DNA of 5,964 nt from Micavibrio aeruginosavorus (GTDB lineage Bacteria > Pseudomonadota > Alphaproteobacteria > Micavibrionales > Micavibrionaceae). The stretch spans positions 1 to 5,964 of the forward strand of contig QFQB01000115.1 in NCBI GenBank assembly GCA_003241475.1. The letters are read 5' to 3'. Of the stretch, positions 1 through 5,964 are shown one piece after another. A program made the position numbers and the translations under genes. Below the pieces are notes generated by a model that was not told the origin of the DNA, searched no databases, and saw nothing but the letters and a program-made list of their open reading frames with translations. Every line of letters begins with the position of its first letter. The stretch's first letter is position 1.

Positions 1-316
1 CCAGATAGCGGGTGACTTCGCCGCCGCCTGTGGAGTGACCCACAACAATGGCCTCTTTCAAGTCGAGATGCTCTATCAGCTGGGCTAGATCGTCAGCGTA
101 TTGATCCATCGTATTGTTCTCGAAGGTTTGGGCGGATCTGCCGTGGCCGCGGCGGTCATGCGCGATGACGCGGTAGCCTTTTTCGAGGAAGAACATCATT
201 TGCGCATCCCATGCATCGGCCGAGAGCGGCCAGCCGTGGGAGAAGACAACTGGTTGGCCTTTGCCCCAGTCTTTGTAGAAGATTTCAACGCCTTCTTTTG
301 TGGTAAATGTAGACAT
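1..316 (-). CDS. Alpha/beta hydrolase, non-heme chloroperoxidase/esterase type (5' part only)
   Basis: This is the N-terminal 105 residues of an alpha/beta-fold hydrolase; the rest lies beyond the left edge. The reading starts MSTFTTKEGVEIFYKDWGKG. It carries the oxyanion-region motif HGWP at residues 27-30, the HDRRGHGRS segment at 53-61 and the nucleophile elbow GHSTGGGE at 93-100, with Ser95 as the expected catalytic serine. The sequence closely resembles the cofactor-free chloroperoxidase/arylesterase subgroup. Members hydrolyse esters and can form peracids in vitro, but natural substrates are usually unknown. The family is about 270-280 residues, so the catalytic Asp and His fall outside the window and cannot be checked. 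The ATG start is supported by a well-placed ribosome binding site. No signal peptide is seen, so it is probably cytoplasmic. It is divergent from the GlxA-like regulator gene, which may control it (inference). Confidence 0.93.
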   Translation of the reverse strand, partial: MSTFTTKEGVEIFYKDWGKGQPVVFSHGWPLSADAWDAQMMFFLEKGYRVIAHDRRGHGRSAQTFENNTMDQYADDLAQLIEHLDLKEAIVVGHSTGGGEVTRYL

Positions 317-324
317 GGCTTGGT

Positions 325-330
325 TTCCTT
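325..330 (-). promoter_or_regulatory. Ribosome binding site of the hydrolase gene
   Basis: Reading the minus strand, AAGGAA lies eight bases before the ATG at 314-316. This is a good Shine-Dalgarno match at normal spacing and fixes the start codon. The leader just upstream is rich in repeated ACCA units and looks unstructured. Confidence 0.7.
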
Positions 331-401
331 TCGTGGTTTGGTTGGTTTTGAATTTCTTTGGGCTCACCGCCCTTACACCCTAAGAATGGCGCGGAATGTT
401 C

Positions 402-430
402 TTGAAAGGGATTGGCGGAAGTGACATTAT
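402..430 (+). promoter_or_regulatory. Putative sigma70 promoter of the GlxA-like regulator
   Basis: TTGAAA at 402-407 (5 of 6 consensus positions) and CATTAT at 425-430 (4 of 6) are separated by exactly 17 bases and point at the GTG start at 466. Transcription would begin near 437, giving a leader of about 28 bases. The -10 element overlaps the first copy of the TGACAT repeat, so a regulator bound there could block or reposition polymerase. The call rests on consensus match only. Confidence 0.4.
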
Positions 431-448
431 TGGAGTCAAAACTGACAT
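422..448 (+). promoter_or_regulatory. Candidate AraC-type operator: 21-bp-spaced TGACAT direct repeat
   Basis: TGACAT occurs at 422-427 and again at 443-448, a period of exactly 21 bp (two helical turns). Each copy is followed at close distance by TG. AraC-family proteins typically bind two same-direction half-sites about 21 bp apart on one face of the helix, so this fits the regulator encoded 18 bp downstream. The site overlaps the proposed -10 and start of the regulator promoter, which would suit autoregulation, and lies about 105-130 bp upstream of the hydrolase start. Only six bases repeat perfectly, so chance is possible. Confidence 0.3.
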
Positions 449-465
449 AGTGTAGCGCCGCAATC

Positions 466-1422
466 GTGAGCCAGCCCATTGAAATAGCCCTTTTAATCTA
501 TCCGGACGCCATGGTTTCTGCCATTTACGGGCTTTCGGACCTGTTTCGGATATCCAACCAGATTGCCACGGGTCATGGTGTGAACAAACAAATCCGTGTC
601 AGTCAGTGGCAAGCCAAAGACGACGGAATTTTGAAAAGTGCGGACACACATCCGGAGCTACCGAACGACCCACATCATATCATCCTGCCCCCCAGTATGG
701 TTATGCCTGCACCGGAGCAGGCGCGACCTGTGTCGAGATGGCTGAATGATCTGCATACGCGCGGTACCACTGTTTGTTCCGTGTGTGCTGGATCATTTGT
801 GTTGGCGGAAGCTGGATTGCTCGAGGGGCGGACATCGACGACGCACTGGTCTTTTGCCAAAGATATGCAGGCGCGTTATCCAAATGTCAAAGTGGACGCG
901 GACCGTATGATCATTGACGACGGCGATATTATAACGGCGGGCGGCATTATGGCGTGGACGGATTTGGGACTAAAGCTGGTCCACCGTATCATGGGGCCGA
1001 CAATCATGCTCGATACCGCACGGTTCCTGCTTGTCGATCCGTCTGGACGCGAGCAACGCTTCTACAGCAATTTCTCGCCGCAACTCCATCATGGCGATAC
1101 GGCTATCCTGAAAGTGCAACATTGGCTACAGGCCAATGGTGCCAAGCATGTGGGGGTGATGGATATGGCACATGAGGCGGGAATGGAAGAACGCACATTC
1201 TTGCGGCGTTTTTTGAAAGCCACCGGATTGAAGCCCACCGAATACGCGCAACAGGTGCGCGTAGGCAAAGCGCGGGAAATGCTCGAATTCACTATGCAGA
1301 ACGTGGACCAGATCGCGTGGGCCGTGGGATACGAGGATCCCGGTGCGTTCAGGAAAGTTTTTCACAAGGTTATGGGATTAACGCCTGGCGATTACCGCGC
1401 AAGATTTGGCATGGGCGCTTAA
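466..1422 (+). CDS. GlxA-family transcriptional regulator (DJ-1/PfpI-like domain + AraC HTH)
   Basis: A 318-residue cytoplasmic DNA-binding regulator. Residues 4 to about 190 form a DJ-1/PfpI (class I glutamine amidotransferase-like) domain. It has the family patterns VCAGSFVLAEAGLL (105-118), with a cysteine at the nucleophile-elbow position (Cys107), then THW (126-128) and TAGG (157-160). In this family the domain is thought to sense a ligand rather than act as an enzyme. Residues about 210-312 form an AraC-type domain with two helix-turn-helix units, around 228-257 and 279-311; the second holds the typical IAWAVGYEDPGAFRKVF signature. Length matches the family. The start is GTG with no convincing ribosome binding site; the next in-frame ATG (residue 16) would cut into the first strand of the domain, so GTG is preferred. 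It is divergent from the hydrolase gene, a common arrangement for a regulator and its target. The effector is unknown. Confidence 0.93.
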   Translation: MSQPIEIALLIYPDAMVSAIYGLSDLFRISNQIATGHGVNKQIRVSQWQAKDDGILKSADTHPELPNDPHHIILPPSMVMPAPEQARPVSRWLNDLHTRGTTVCSVCAGSFVLAEAGLLEGRTSTTHWSFAKDMQARYPNVKVDADRMIIDDGDIITAGGIMAWTDLGLKLVHRIMGPTIMLDTARFLLVDPSGREQRFYSNFSPQLHHGDTAILKVQHWLQANGAKHVGVMDMAHEAGMEERTFLRRFLKATGLKPTEYAQQVRVGKAREMLEFTMQNVDQIAWAVGYEDPGAFRKVFHKVMGLTPGDYRARFGMGA

Positions 1423-1512
1423 TGGCGGGCAGGGGGGGATTCGAACCCCCGATAGACTTGCGCCTATGCCGCATTTCGAGTGCGGTACGTTCAACCACTC
1501 CGCCACCTGCCC
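1423..1512 (-). tRNA. tRNA-Ser (anticodon CGA)
   Basis: A complete 90-nt class II tRNA with encoded CCA. The acceptor stem GGGCAGG pairs with CCTGCCC. The anticodon stem CCGCA/TGCGG encloses the 7-base loop CTCGAAA, giving anticodon CGA at 1476-1478 on the minus strand, which reads the serine codon UCG. A long variable arm, as required for tRNA-Ser, lies between the anticodon and T arms. The T arm is GGGGG/CCCCC around loop TTCGAAT, and discriminator G plus CCA end the molecule. The CCA complement begins on the first base after the regulator's stop codon, so the two converging genes have no gap. I see no hairpin-plus-T-run terminator past the 3' end. The gene lies 30 bp downstream of glnD in the same direction and has its own likely promoter. 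Confidence 0.97.
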
Positions 1513-1527
1513 AGCTTTGGATATGGG

Positions 1528-1556
1528 GTTATAGCGAAAGGATCAGGGGTTGGCAA
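1528..1556 (-). promoter_or_regulatory. Putative sigma70 promoter of tRNA-Ser, partly inside glnD
   Basis: On the minus strand, TTGCCA (plus-strand 1551-1556; 5 of 6 consensus) and TATAAC (1528-1533; 5 of 6) are separated by exactly 17 bases. Transcription would start near 1521, leaving a precursor 5' leader of about nine bases before the mature tRNA end at 1512. The -35 element and part of the spacer lie within the last codons of glnD. The match and spacing are good for a stable-RNA promoter, but there is no experimental support. Confidence 0.55.
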
Positions 1557-3990
1557 CCTTGGCGGCGATAGCCTCGATCAGCCGCTCCTGCCCTAGGGAA
1601 TCCGTTAATTTTTTGCGTTTGGCGGTCTGGACATAAAATGAGTCGATGGCCCGCAATCCCTGCGTGTTGATCTTGGCTGCCCGGATATCGAGATTCTGTT
1701 CCTTAAAGGCGCAGGCGATATCGTACAAAAGCCCGTGACGGTCCCGTGCTTCGATTTCCACCACAGTGTCTGTACCCGAGGCATCGTTGTTGAGCCGGAC
1801 TTGCGGCTGGATATCGAAGACGAGATCTTTTTTCGTCAGCGGTTTTTTGTGGGAGGCGATTTTCCGTTCAGTGTCCAGCGTGCCGGCCAGCGCTTGCAGG
1901 ATCGACTGTTGCAGGTCTTCGCGACGACGGGCTTGTGAAAACGGCAGGCCTGAGGCGTTCTGGATGATGAATCTGTCCACTGCAAGGCGCGGGAACTTCG
2001 GGTCCTGCACTGTATTGATGTAGGCGCGCATAATGCTTGCGCCTTCGGCCGAGAGCGCGCCGCACAATGTTGCAAACAGGCCTCCGCGGTCCGGCGTATA
2101 AACGACCACCACGGTGGCGGATTGCGCGTCGTCCGTCGTGATGTCGATGCGTGTTTCCCCTTGGATATAATCGGGCGGCAGGGCGATTTCCTGCGTCATG
2201 CCCGGCTCTTCTCCTTGCATCAGCGCATGGGTCTTTTGATAAAGCTCTTCCAGAAGACGCGCTTTCCACGCCGTCCAGCGGCCCGGCCCGACGCCCATGA
2301 TATCAACGGTTGTCAGCACGAAAAGCATGTTGAGCCGTTCGAAAGAACGCATGCGGGCCGAAAAATCGGCAATGGTTTTGGGGTCGTTCATGTTGCGGCG
2401 GAAAGCGGTATCGGACATCAGCAAATGTTCGTGCACCAACCATGATACCAAATCGGTTTGTTCGCCGCTCAGCCCGAAGCGGGGTGCGAGAGATAGGGCA
2501 AGTTCGGCCCCTTGTTCCGCATGACTACCGCCGCGTCCTTTGCAGATATCGTGCAAAAAGAGTGCAACATAGAGCGCAGCGCGATCCTGAATTTTATGCA
2601 CGGCCTGAGACGCGACGGGAGCGTCGGCCTGTAAAATCCCGGCTTCCAGTTTGTGCAGGAAGTCAATGCAATGAATGGTGTGTTCGTCAACCGTGTAATG
2701 GTGGTAGCGGTCGAACTGCATGAGCGCAATGATGCGTCCAAAATCCGGCACGAAGCGACCGAGGACTCCGGATTCATTCATGCGGCGAAGAGTGAGGGCG
2801 GCTTCTTTTTTCGAGGTTAGAACTTCTAGAAACAATTCATTCGCCAGAGGATCCTCGCGCATGGCGTCGTCGATCCGGCGGATATTACGGGTGATTTCCT
2901 TCAATGCGAAGGGGTGGATATCCTGCCCCGTTTCCTGAAAGGCGCGGAAGAGGCGCAACATATCGAGCGGGTGGGATTTCAAACATTGTTTGGCGCCGAA
3001 GGTCAGGCGGTTGTCCAGCGTTTCAAAACCGAAATAATTTTCGCCTTTTATGCGGGCGTCGGCCTCGTCGTGTTCAATGGCTGCGCACAAGATGCGCGTC
3101 AGATCGCCGATATCCCGCGTGACGAGAAAGTAATGTTTCATAAAGCGCTCGACTGCGCGGCTGTTCTTGCGGTGGGAATATCCCAGCCGTTCGGCCAAAT
3201 CTGGCTGGATATCGAAATGCAGGCGTTCTTCCGCGCGGCCTGCGAGTTCGTGCAAATGGCACCGCACGTTCAACAGAAAGGCGTGGGATTTTCTAAAGCG
3301 GCGCGCTTCGGCGGGCGTGAGAACGGAAAGCCCGACAAGGTCTTCAAGATTTTTCGCGCCGTACAGCGCATCGGTAATCCAGAGCAATGTCTGGAAATCC
3401 CGCAGGCCGCCTTTGCCTTCCTTGATATTCGGTTCCAGCACATAGCGCGTGTCGCCGTAGCGGCTGTGCCGGATGTCGCGTTCTTCGAGTTTGTTACGAA
3501 AAAATTGTTTCTTCTCGGCTTTGGAAAAAAGCAATGCGATTTCGTGGCGTAGTGCTTGTTGCGCTTCAGCGGGACCATGGAGAAGGCGCGAGTCCAGCAG
3601 GCTGGTCATAATCTTGCTGTCTTTGCGCGCAAGAACAAGGCAGTCTTTGAGCGAGCGGACGGAGTGTCCGACTTTCAGGCCTTTATCCCAGAGCGCGTAG
3701 AGGAATTTTTCAATTGTAGCGGCTTCGTTTTTCGATGGTTCGTCCGCCGTCAGAAACATCAAATCAATATCCGAATAGGGGCACAGTTCTTCCCGCCCGT
3801 AGCCGCCCAATGCAAAAAGCGAGATGTCGGGGGCGGCGGAAAGCAGGCGGTCTGCCAATGCTCTCAATGTTTTATCCATGGCGGCGCTGTTGAGGCGGCA
3901 AAAATCCGCACCGGACAGTTCGCGGCTCACAAGTTTATCAAACAAGGGATTGGGAGGCAGAGAAGCAGTTTTTCGCTCTGGAGCGGACAT
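1543..3990 (-). CDS. glnD: Bifunctional PII uridylyltransferase / uridylyl-removing enzyme GlnD
   Basis: GlnD senses glutamine and controls nitrogen assimilation. When glutamine is low it adds UMP to PII proteins; when high it removes it. With the ATG at 3990 the protein has 815 residues, at the short end for the family (E. coli about 890). In order: a nucleotidyltransferase domain with GGYGR (62-66) and the metal-binding pair Asp74/Asp76 in SDIDL; the GlnD helical segment with GKGGLRDFQT near 193-202; an HD domain from about 420 to 565 with YHHYTVDEH (429-437) and the HD pair His480-Asp481; then two C-terminal ACT domains, about 624-705 and 741-815, with DRGG and DRHG turns, expected to bind glutamine. 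All key motifs are intact, so both activities are expected. The frame stays open upstream to a TTG at 4032, but that start would run into the divergent exporter gene. Neither start has a clear ribosome binding site. Confidence 0.95.
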   Translation of the reverse strand: MSAPERKTASLPPNPLFDKLVSRELSGADFCRLNSAAMDKTLRALADRLLSAAPDISLFALGGYGREELCPYSDIDLMFLTADEPSKNEAATIEKFLYALWDKGLKVGHSVRSLKDCLVLARKDSKIMTSLLDSRLLHGPAEAQQALRHEIALLFSKAEKKQFFRNKLEERDIRHSRYGDTRYVLEPNIKEGKGGLRDFQTLLWITDALYGAKNLEDLVGLSVLTPAEARRFRKSHAFLLNVRCHLHELAGRAEERLHFDIQPDLAERLGYSHRKNSRAVERFMKHYFLVTRDIGDLTRILCAAIEHDEADARIKGENYFGFETLDNRLTFGAKQCLKSHPLDMLRLFRAFQETGQDIHPFALKEITRNIRRIDDAMREDPLANELFLEVLTSKKEAALTLRRMNESGVLGRFVPDFGRIIALMQFDRYHHYTVDEHTIHCIDFLHKLEAGILQADAPVASQAVHKIQDRAALYVALFLHDICKGRGGSHAEQGAELALSLAPRFGLSGEQTDLVSWLVHEHLLMSDTAFRRNMNDPKTIADFSARMRSFERLNMLFVLTTVDIMGVGPGRWTAWKARLLEELYQKTHALMQGEEPGMTQEIALPPDYIQGETRIDITTDDAQSATVVVVYTPDRGGLFATLCGALSAEGASIMRAYINTVQDPKFPRLAVDRFIIQNASGLPFSQARRREDLQQSILQALAGTLDTERKIASHKKPLTKKDLVFDIQPQVRLNNDASGTDTVVEIEARDRHGLLYDIACAFKEQNLDIRAAKINTQGLRAIDSFYVQTAKRKKLTDSLGQERLIEAIAAKVANP

Positions 3991-4013
3991 AGGCCATACT
4001 GTATAAAGAGTGG
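3991..4013. promoter_or_regulatory. 23-bp divergent gap with overlapping -10-like elements
   Basis: This short gap separates the start codons of glnD (minus) and the exporter (plus). It holds TATAAA at 4002-4007 on the plus strand and TATACA on the minus strand across 4000-4005, which overlap each other. If used as -10 elements, transcripts would begin at or within a few bases of each start codon. This fits the lack of good ribosome binding sites for either gene. No good -35 match lies at standard distance on either side, so the promoter call is weak. Confidence 0.2.
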
Positions 4014-4655
4014 ATGGATTTGCAAGCGGCAATCGTGGTTTTCCTCGCTATCCTCGGTCTCGCCATGAAGCCGGGGCCGGGGATGATGGCGATCATGTCC
4101 CGCACGCTGGCGCAGGGCATGAAGGCCTGCTTCGTTTTTATGGCCGGAGTGTGTCTCGTTTCCATGCTTTTTCTGGCACTTGTTATGACCGGCCTAAAAT
4201 TCGCCCATGACGATCTGCTGTTTATCTCTATTCTTCTCAAAGCCCTTGCTGCGGTCTATCTGATCTATATCGGGATCAAGGGGCTGCAACATTTGCATGT
4301 GAATTTCGCCCTCCGCGAGCGAGCGCCCGAAAGCCTTTCCGAAACATTCACGGGCGCAGTGATGCTGACGCTGGCCAATCCGCTGGTGATTTTATTTTAC
4401 GGCGGCTTGCTCCCTTCCGTCGTTGATATTCCGTTGGCCGACTGGCGGGACGGGATTGTTATCGGTTTGATTATCTGCTTCGTCGAAACCGGTGTGGCGG
4501 TTTTATACTGTTTGCCGGTGGCTTATTCGCGTCATATTTTTACCGACGCTTTGCTACGCCGGATCAACCTGATTTCCAGCATCCTGATGATACTCGTTGG
4601 ACTGGTGATAGGCTATTCCGCCATTCCGGCGCAGGATCTTTTATCCGTTCTTTAA
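4014..4655 (+). CDS. LysE/RhtB-family amino-acid exporter-like membrane protein
   Basis: A 213-residue inner-membrane protein of the LysE/RhtB superfamily, whose members export amino acids or related small molecules driven by the proton gradient. Length and hydropathy fit: about six hydrophobic segments, near residues 4-26, 38-61, 68-92, 113-136, 147-172 and 184-206. Family hallmarks are the PGPGM motif (20-24) at the end of the first segment followed by a conserved SRTLAQGMKA stretch, YLIYIGIKGL (82-91), and the TLANPLVILFYGG stretch (119-131) of the fourth segment. The substrate cannot be read from sequence. The ATG at 4014 places the first segment correctly, but only a poor purine stretch (AAAGAG, three bases before ATG) precedes it. 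It is head-to-head with glnD, 23 bp away, and its last 15 bases overlap the convergent mutS 3' end. It splits mutS from glnD on the opposite strand. Confidence 0.88.
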   Translation: MDLQAAIVVFLAILGLAMKPGPGMMAIMSRTLAQGMKACFVFMAGVCLVSMLFLALVMTGLKFAHDDLLFISILLKALAAVYLIYIGIKGLQHLHVNFALRERAPESLSETFTGAVMLTLANPLVILFYGGLLPSVVDIPLADWRDGIVIGLIICFVETGVAVLYCLPVAYSRHIFTDALLRRINLISSILMILVGLVIGYSAIPAQDLLSVL

Positions 4656-5964
4656 TCTGGATTTAAGAGCGTAAAGGGCGTCCAGAGCCTCGCGCGGGCT
4701 GAGCGCATCCGGATCTATGGTTTCCAGTTCCTTTTCGATCGCTGAAGATGATTTTGCTGCGGGCGCGGCTACCGTCTGGAAGAGCGGCAGGTCGTCGGCC
4801 AGTTTGCCGATCGCGCCGGATTGTCCTTCCTTGCCGAGCCTGTCCAGAACCTCTTGCGCCCGGGCGACGACATTGGCGGGAAGGCCAGCCAGACGCGCAA
4901 CATGGATGCCGTAGGACCGATCTGCCGCGCCGGCCTGAACAGCGTGCATGAATATGACCTGATCTTCCCATTCGCGCACCTGCATGGAATAGCAGGCCAG
5001 AGCCGAAAGGCGGGATTTGAGCGCGGTCAGCTCATGATAATGGGTGGCAAATATGCTGCGGCATTTTAAAACATCGTGCAACTGCTCTACGCAGGCCCAG
5101 GCAATGGAAAGTCCGTCGTAGGTCGCCGTGCCGCGCCCGATTTCATCGAGGATGACAAGGCTGCGTTCGGTCGCCTGATTGAGAATTGTTGCGGTTTCCA
5201 CCATCTCCACCATGAAGGTGGAACGGCCGCGCGCGAGATCATCTGCCGCTCCGACGCGCGAAAAGCATTTGTCTACGATGCCGATTTTAGCCGAAGCCGC
5301 AGGCACGAACGAGCCGATCTGCGCGAGAATGGCAATCAGCGCATTCTGGCGCAGGAAGGTGGATTTACCGGCCATGTTCGGACCGGTCAAAAGCCAGAGC
5401 CTTTGCTGCGCATCGAGACTGCAATCGTTGGGTACGAATACGCCACCGTTCTGCTTCAGGAACATTTCCACGACAGGGTGGCGGCCGCCTTCAATGGTAA
5501 AGGCGGCGCTGTCTTCCATGGCGGGGCGGACGTAGTTCGATTGCACGGCGAGTTCGGCTAAAGACAGTGCAACATCCAAGGCCGCCGCCGCCCGGGCGAT
5601 AATGTTCAGATCATCGCAATTTCTACAGGTTTCGGCCATGAATTGCGCAAATAGATTCTGTTCCAGCGCGAGGGATTTTTCTGCTGCCGAGGCTATATCC
5701 CGTTCGAGTGTAGACAGTTCGGGCGTTGTGAAACGGGCATTGTTGGCCAGCGTCTGGCGGTGGATATAGGGGTTTTCGGCATCGCCCGTCTTGACCATCA
5801 TGCGGTCGGCGTGGCGGGCGGGCACTTCGATGAAATAGCCCAGCACGTTGTTGTAGGAAATCTTGAGCAGGCTGATATCGGTATGGTCGCGGTATTTGGC
5901 CTGCAGGGCGGCAATCAGGCGTTTGCTTTCATCCCGCAACCCGCGCAGATGATCCAGATCGGCC
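4641..5964 (-). CDS. mutS: DNA mismatch repair ATPase MutS (C-terminal 440 residues)
   Basis: MutS recognises mismatched bases and, through its ATPase, recruits MutL to begin repair. The visible part starts inside the core/lever region (ADLDHLRGLRDES) and runs through the clamp-flanking segment with YNNVLGYFIEV to the complete ATPase domain. Fragment numbering gives Walker A GPNMAGKS at 194-201 (5361-5384), a Walker B segment LVILDEIGRG at 269-278 (5130-5159), and the FATHYHEL motif near 305-312. The tail, with SPREALDALYALK, is typical of alphaproteobacterial MutS. The frame is open to the right edge, so the mismatch-binding N-terminal domain lies outside. A TTG at 5937-5939 is an internal leucine codon, not the start, because homology continues upstream. 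All ATPase motifs are intact. The stop codon region overlaps the 3' end of the convergent exporter gene by 15 bp. Confidence 0.97.
   Translation of the reverse strand, partial: ADLDHLRGLRDESKRLIAALQAKYRDHTDISLLKISYNNVLGYFIEVPARHADRMMVKTGDAENPYIHRQTLANNARFTTPELSTLERDIASAAEKSLALEQNLFAQFMAETCRNCDDLNIIARAAAALDVALSLAELAVQSNYVRPAMEDSAAFTIEGGRHPVVEMFLKQNGGVFVPNDCSLDAQQRLWLLTGPNMAGKSTFLRQNALIAILAQIGSFVPAASAKIGIVDKCFSRVGAADDLARGRSTFMVEMVETATILNQATERSLVILDEIGRGTATYDGLSIAWACVEQLHDVLKCRSIFATHYHELTALKSRLSALACYSMQVREWEDQVIFMHAVQAGAADRSYGIHVARLAGLPANVVARAQEVLDRLGKEGQSGAIGKLADDLPLFQTVAAPAAKSSSAIEKELETIDPDALSPREALDALYALKSRLKNG

Noticed and set aside
359..372. Small inverted repeat GGGC-5-GCCC in the hydrolase leader
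   Set aside because: Only a 4-bp stem with no T-run and no conserved riboswitch or attenuator features.
101..424. Open frame of 107 codons on the plus strand at the left end
   Set aside because: It is the antisense shadow of the hydrolase gene, extended by chance through the intergenic gap.
285..479. Open frame of 64 codons on the minus strand across the regulator-hydrolase gap
   Set aside because: No domain and no credible ribosome binding site; it overlaps both the hydrolase start and the regulator start.
1805..3220. Recurring GGATATCGA strings within glnD
   Set aside because: Two of them encode the same short FDIQP stretch at unrelated points of the protein; spacing is irregular, so codon-level coincidence is enough.
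2914..3552. Long open frame of 212 codons on the plus strand opposite glnD
   Set aside because: It lies wholly antisense to well-conserved glnD sequence and shows no recognisable domain; long antisense frames are common in such genes.
3996..4009. TACTGTAT resembling half of an E. coli LexA (SOS) box next to mutS and glnD
   Set aside because: The second half (ACAGTA) is missing, and alphaproteobacterial LexA uses a different direct-repeat site.
5076..5561. Open frame of 161 codons on the plus strand opposite the mutS ATPase region
   Set aside because: It is antisense to the Walker A and B motifs of mutS, whose reading is certain, and resembles no protein I know.

Overview
The window looks like part of an alphaproteobacterial chromosome of moderately high GC. 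It carries mostly housekeeping genes, with a small accessory pair at the left end. The lineage rests on the style of the MutS and GlnD proteins and on their being near neighbours, an arrangement I recall from alphaproteobacteria. I cannot place it more finely from sequence alone.

Left end (1-1422): the first 105 codons of an alpha/beta-hydrolase of the non-heme chloroperoxidase/esterase type read leftward off the window. A GlxA-like transcriptional regulator (DJ-1/PfpI-like domain plus AraC helix-turn-helix) reads rightward. The two are divergent across a 149-bp gap. The gap holds a plausible sigma70 promoter for the regulator and a 21-bp-spaced direct repeat that could be its operator. The layout suggests a regulator controlling itself and the hydrolase, but this is inference.

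Centre (1423-3990): a complete tRNA-Ser(CGA) gene on the minus strand begins (at its CCA end) on the base right after the regulator's stop codon. Its likely promoter lies partly in the last codons of glnD, the uridylyltransferase/uridylyl-removing enzyme that senses glutamine and modifies PII proteins. GlnD appears intact, with nucleotidyltransferase, HD and two ACT domains.

Right end (3991-5964): a LysE/RhtB-type exporter gene on the plus strand sits between glnD and mutS, both on the minus strand. It is head-to-head with glnD (23 bp apart) and overlaps the 3' end of mutS by 15 bp. MutS is represented by its C-terminal 440 residues, including the complete ATPase domain, and runs off the right edge.

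I found no insertion sequence, CRISPR array, phage gene or clearly new system. The points most worth a second look are regulatory and architectural: the putative AraC-type operator, the tRNA promoter embedded in glnD, the zero-gap tRNA/regulator junction, and the compact exporter insertion between mutS and glnD.
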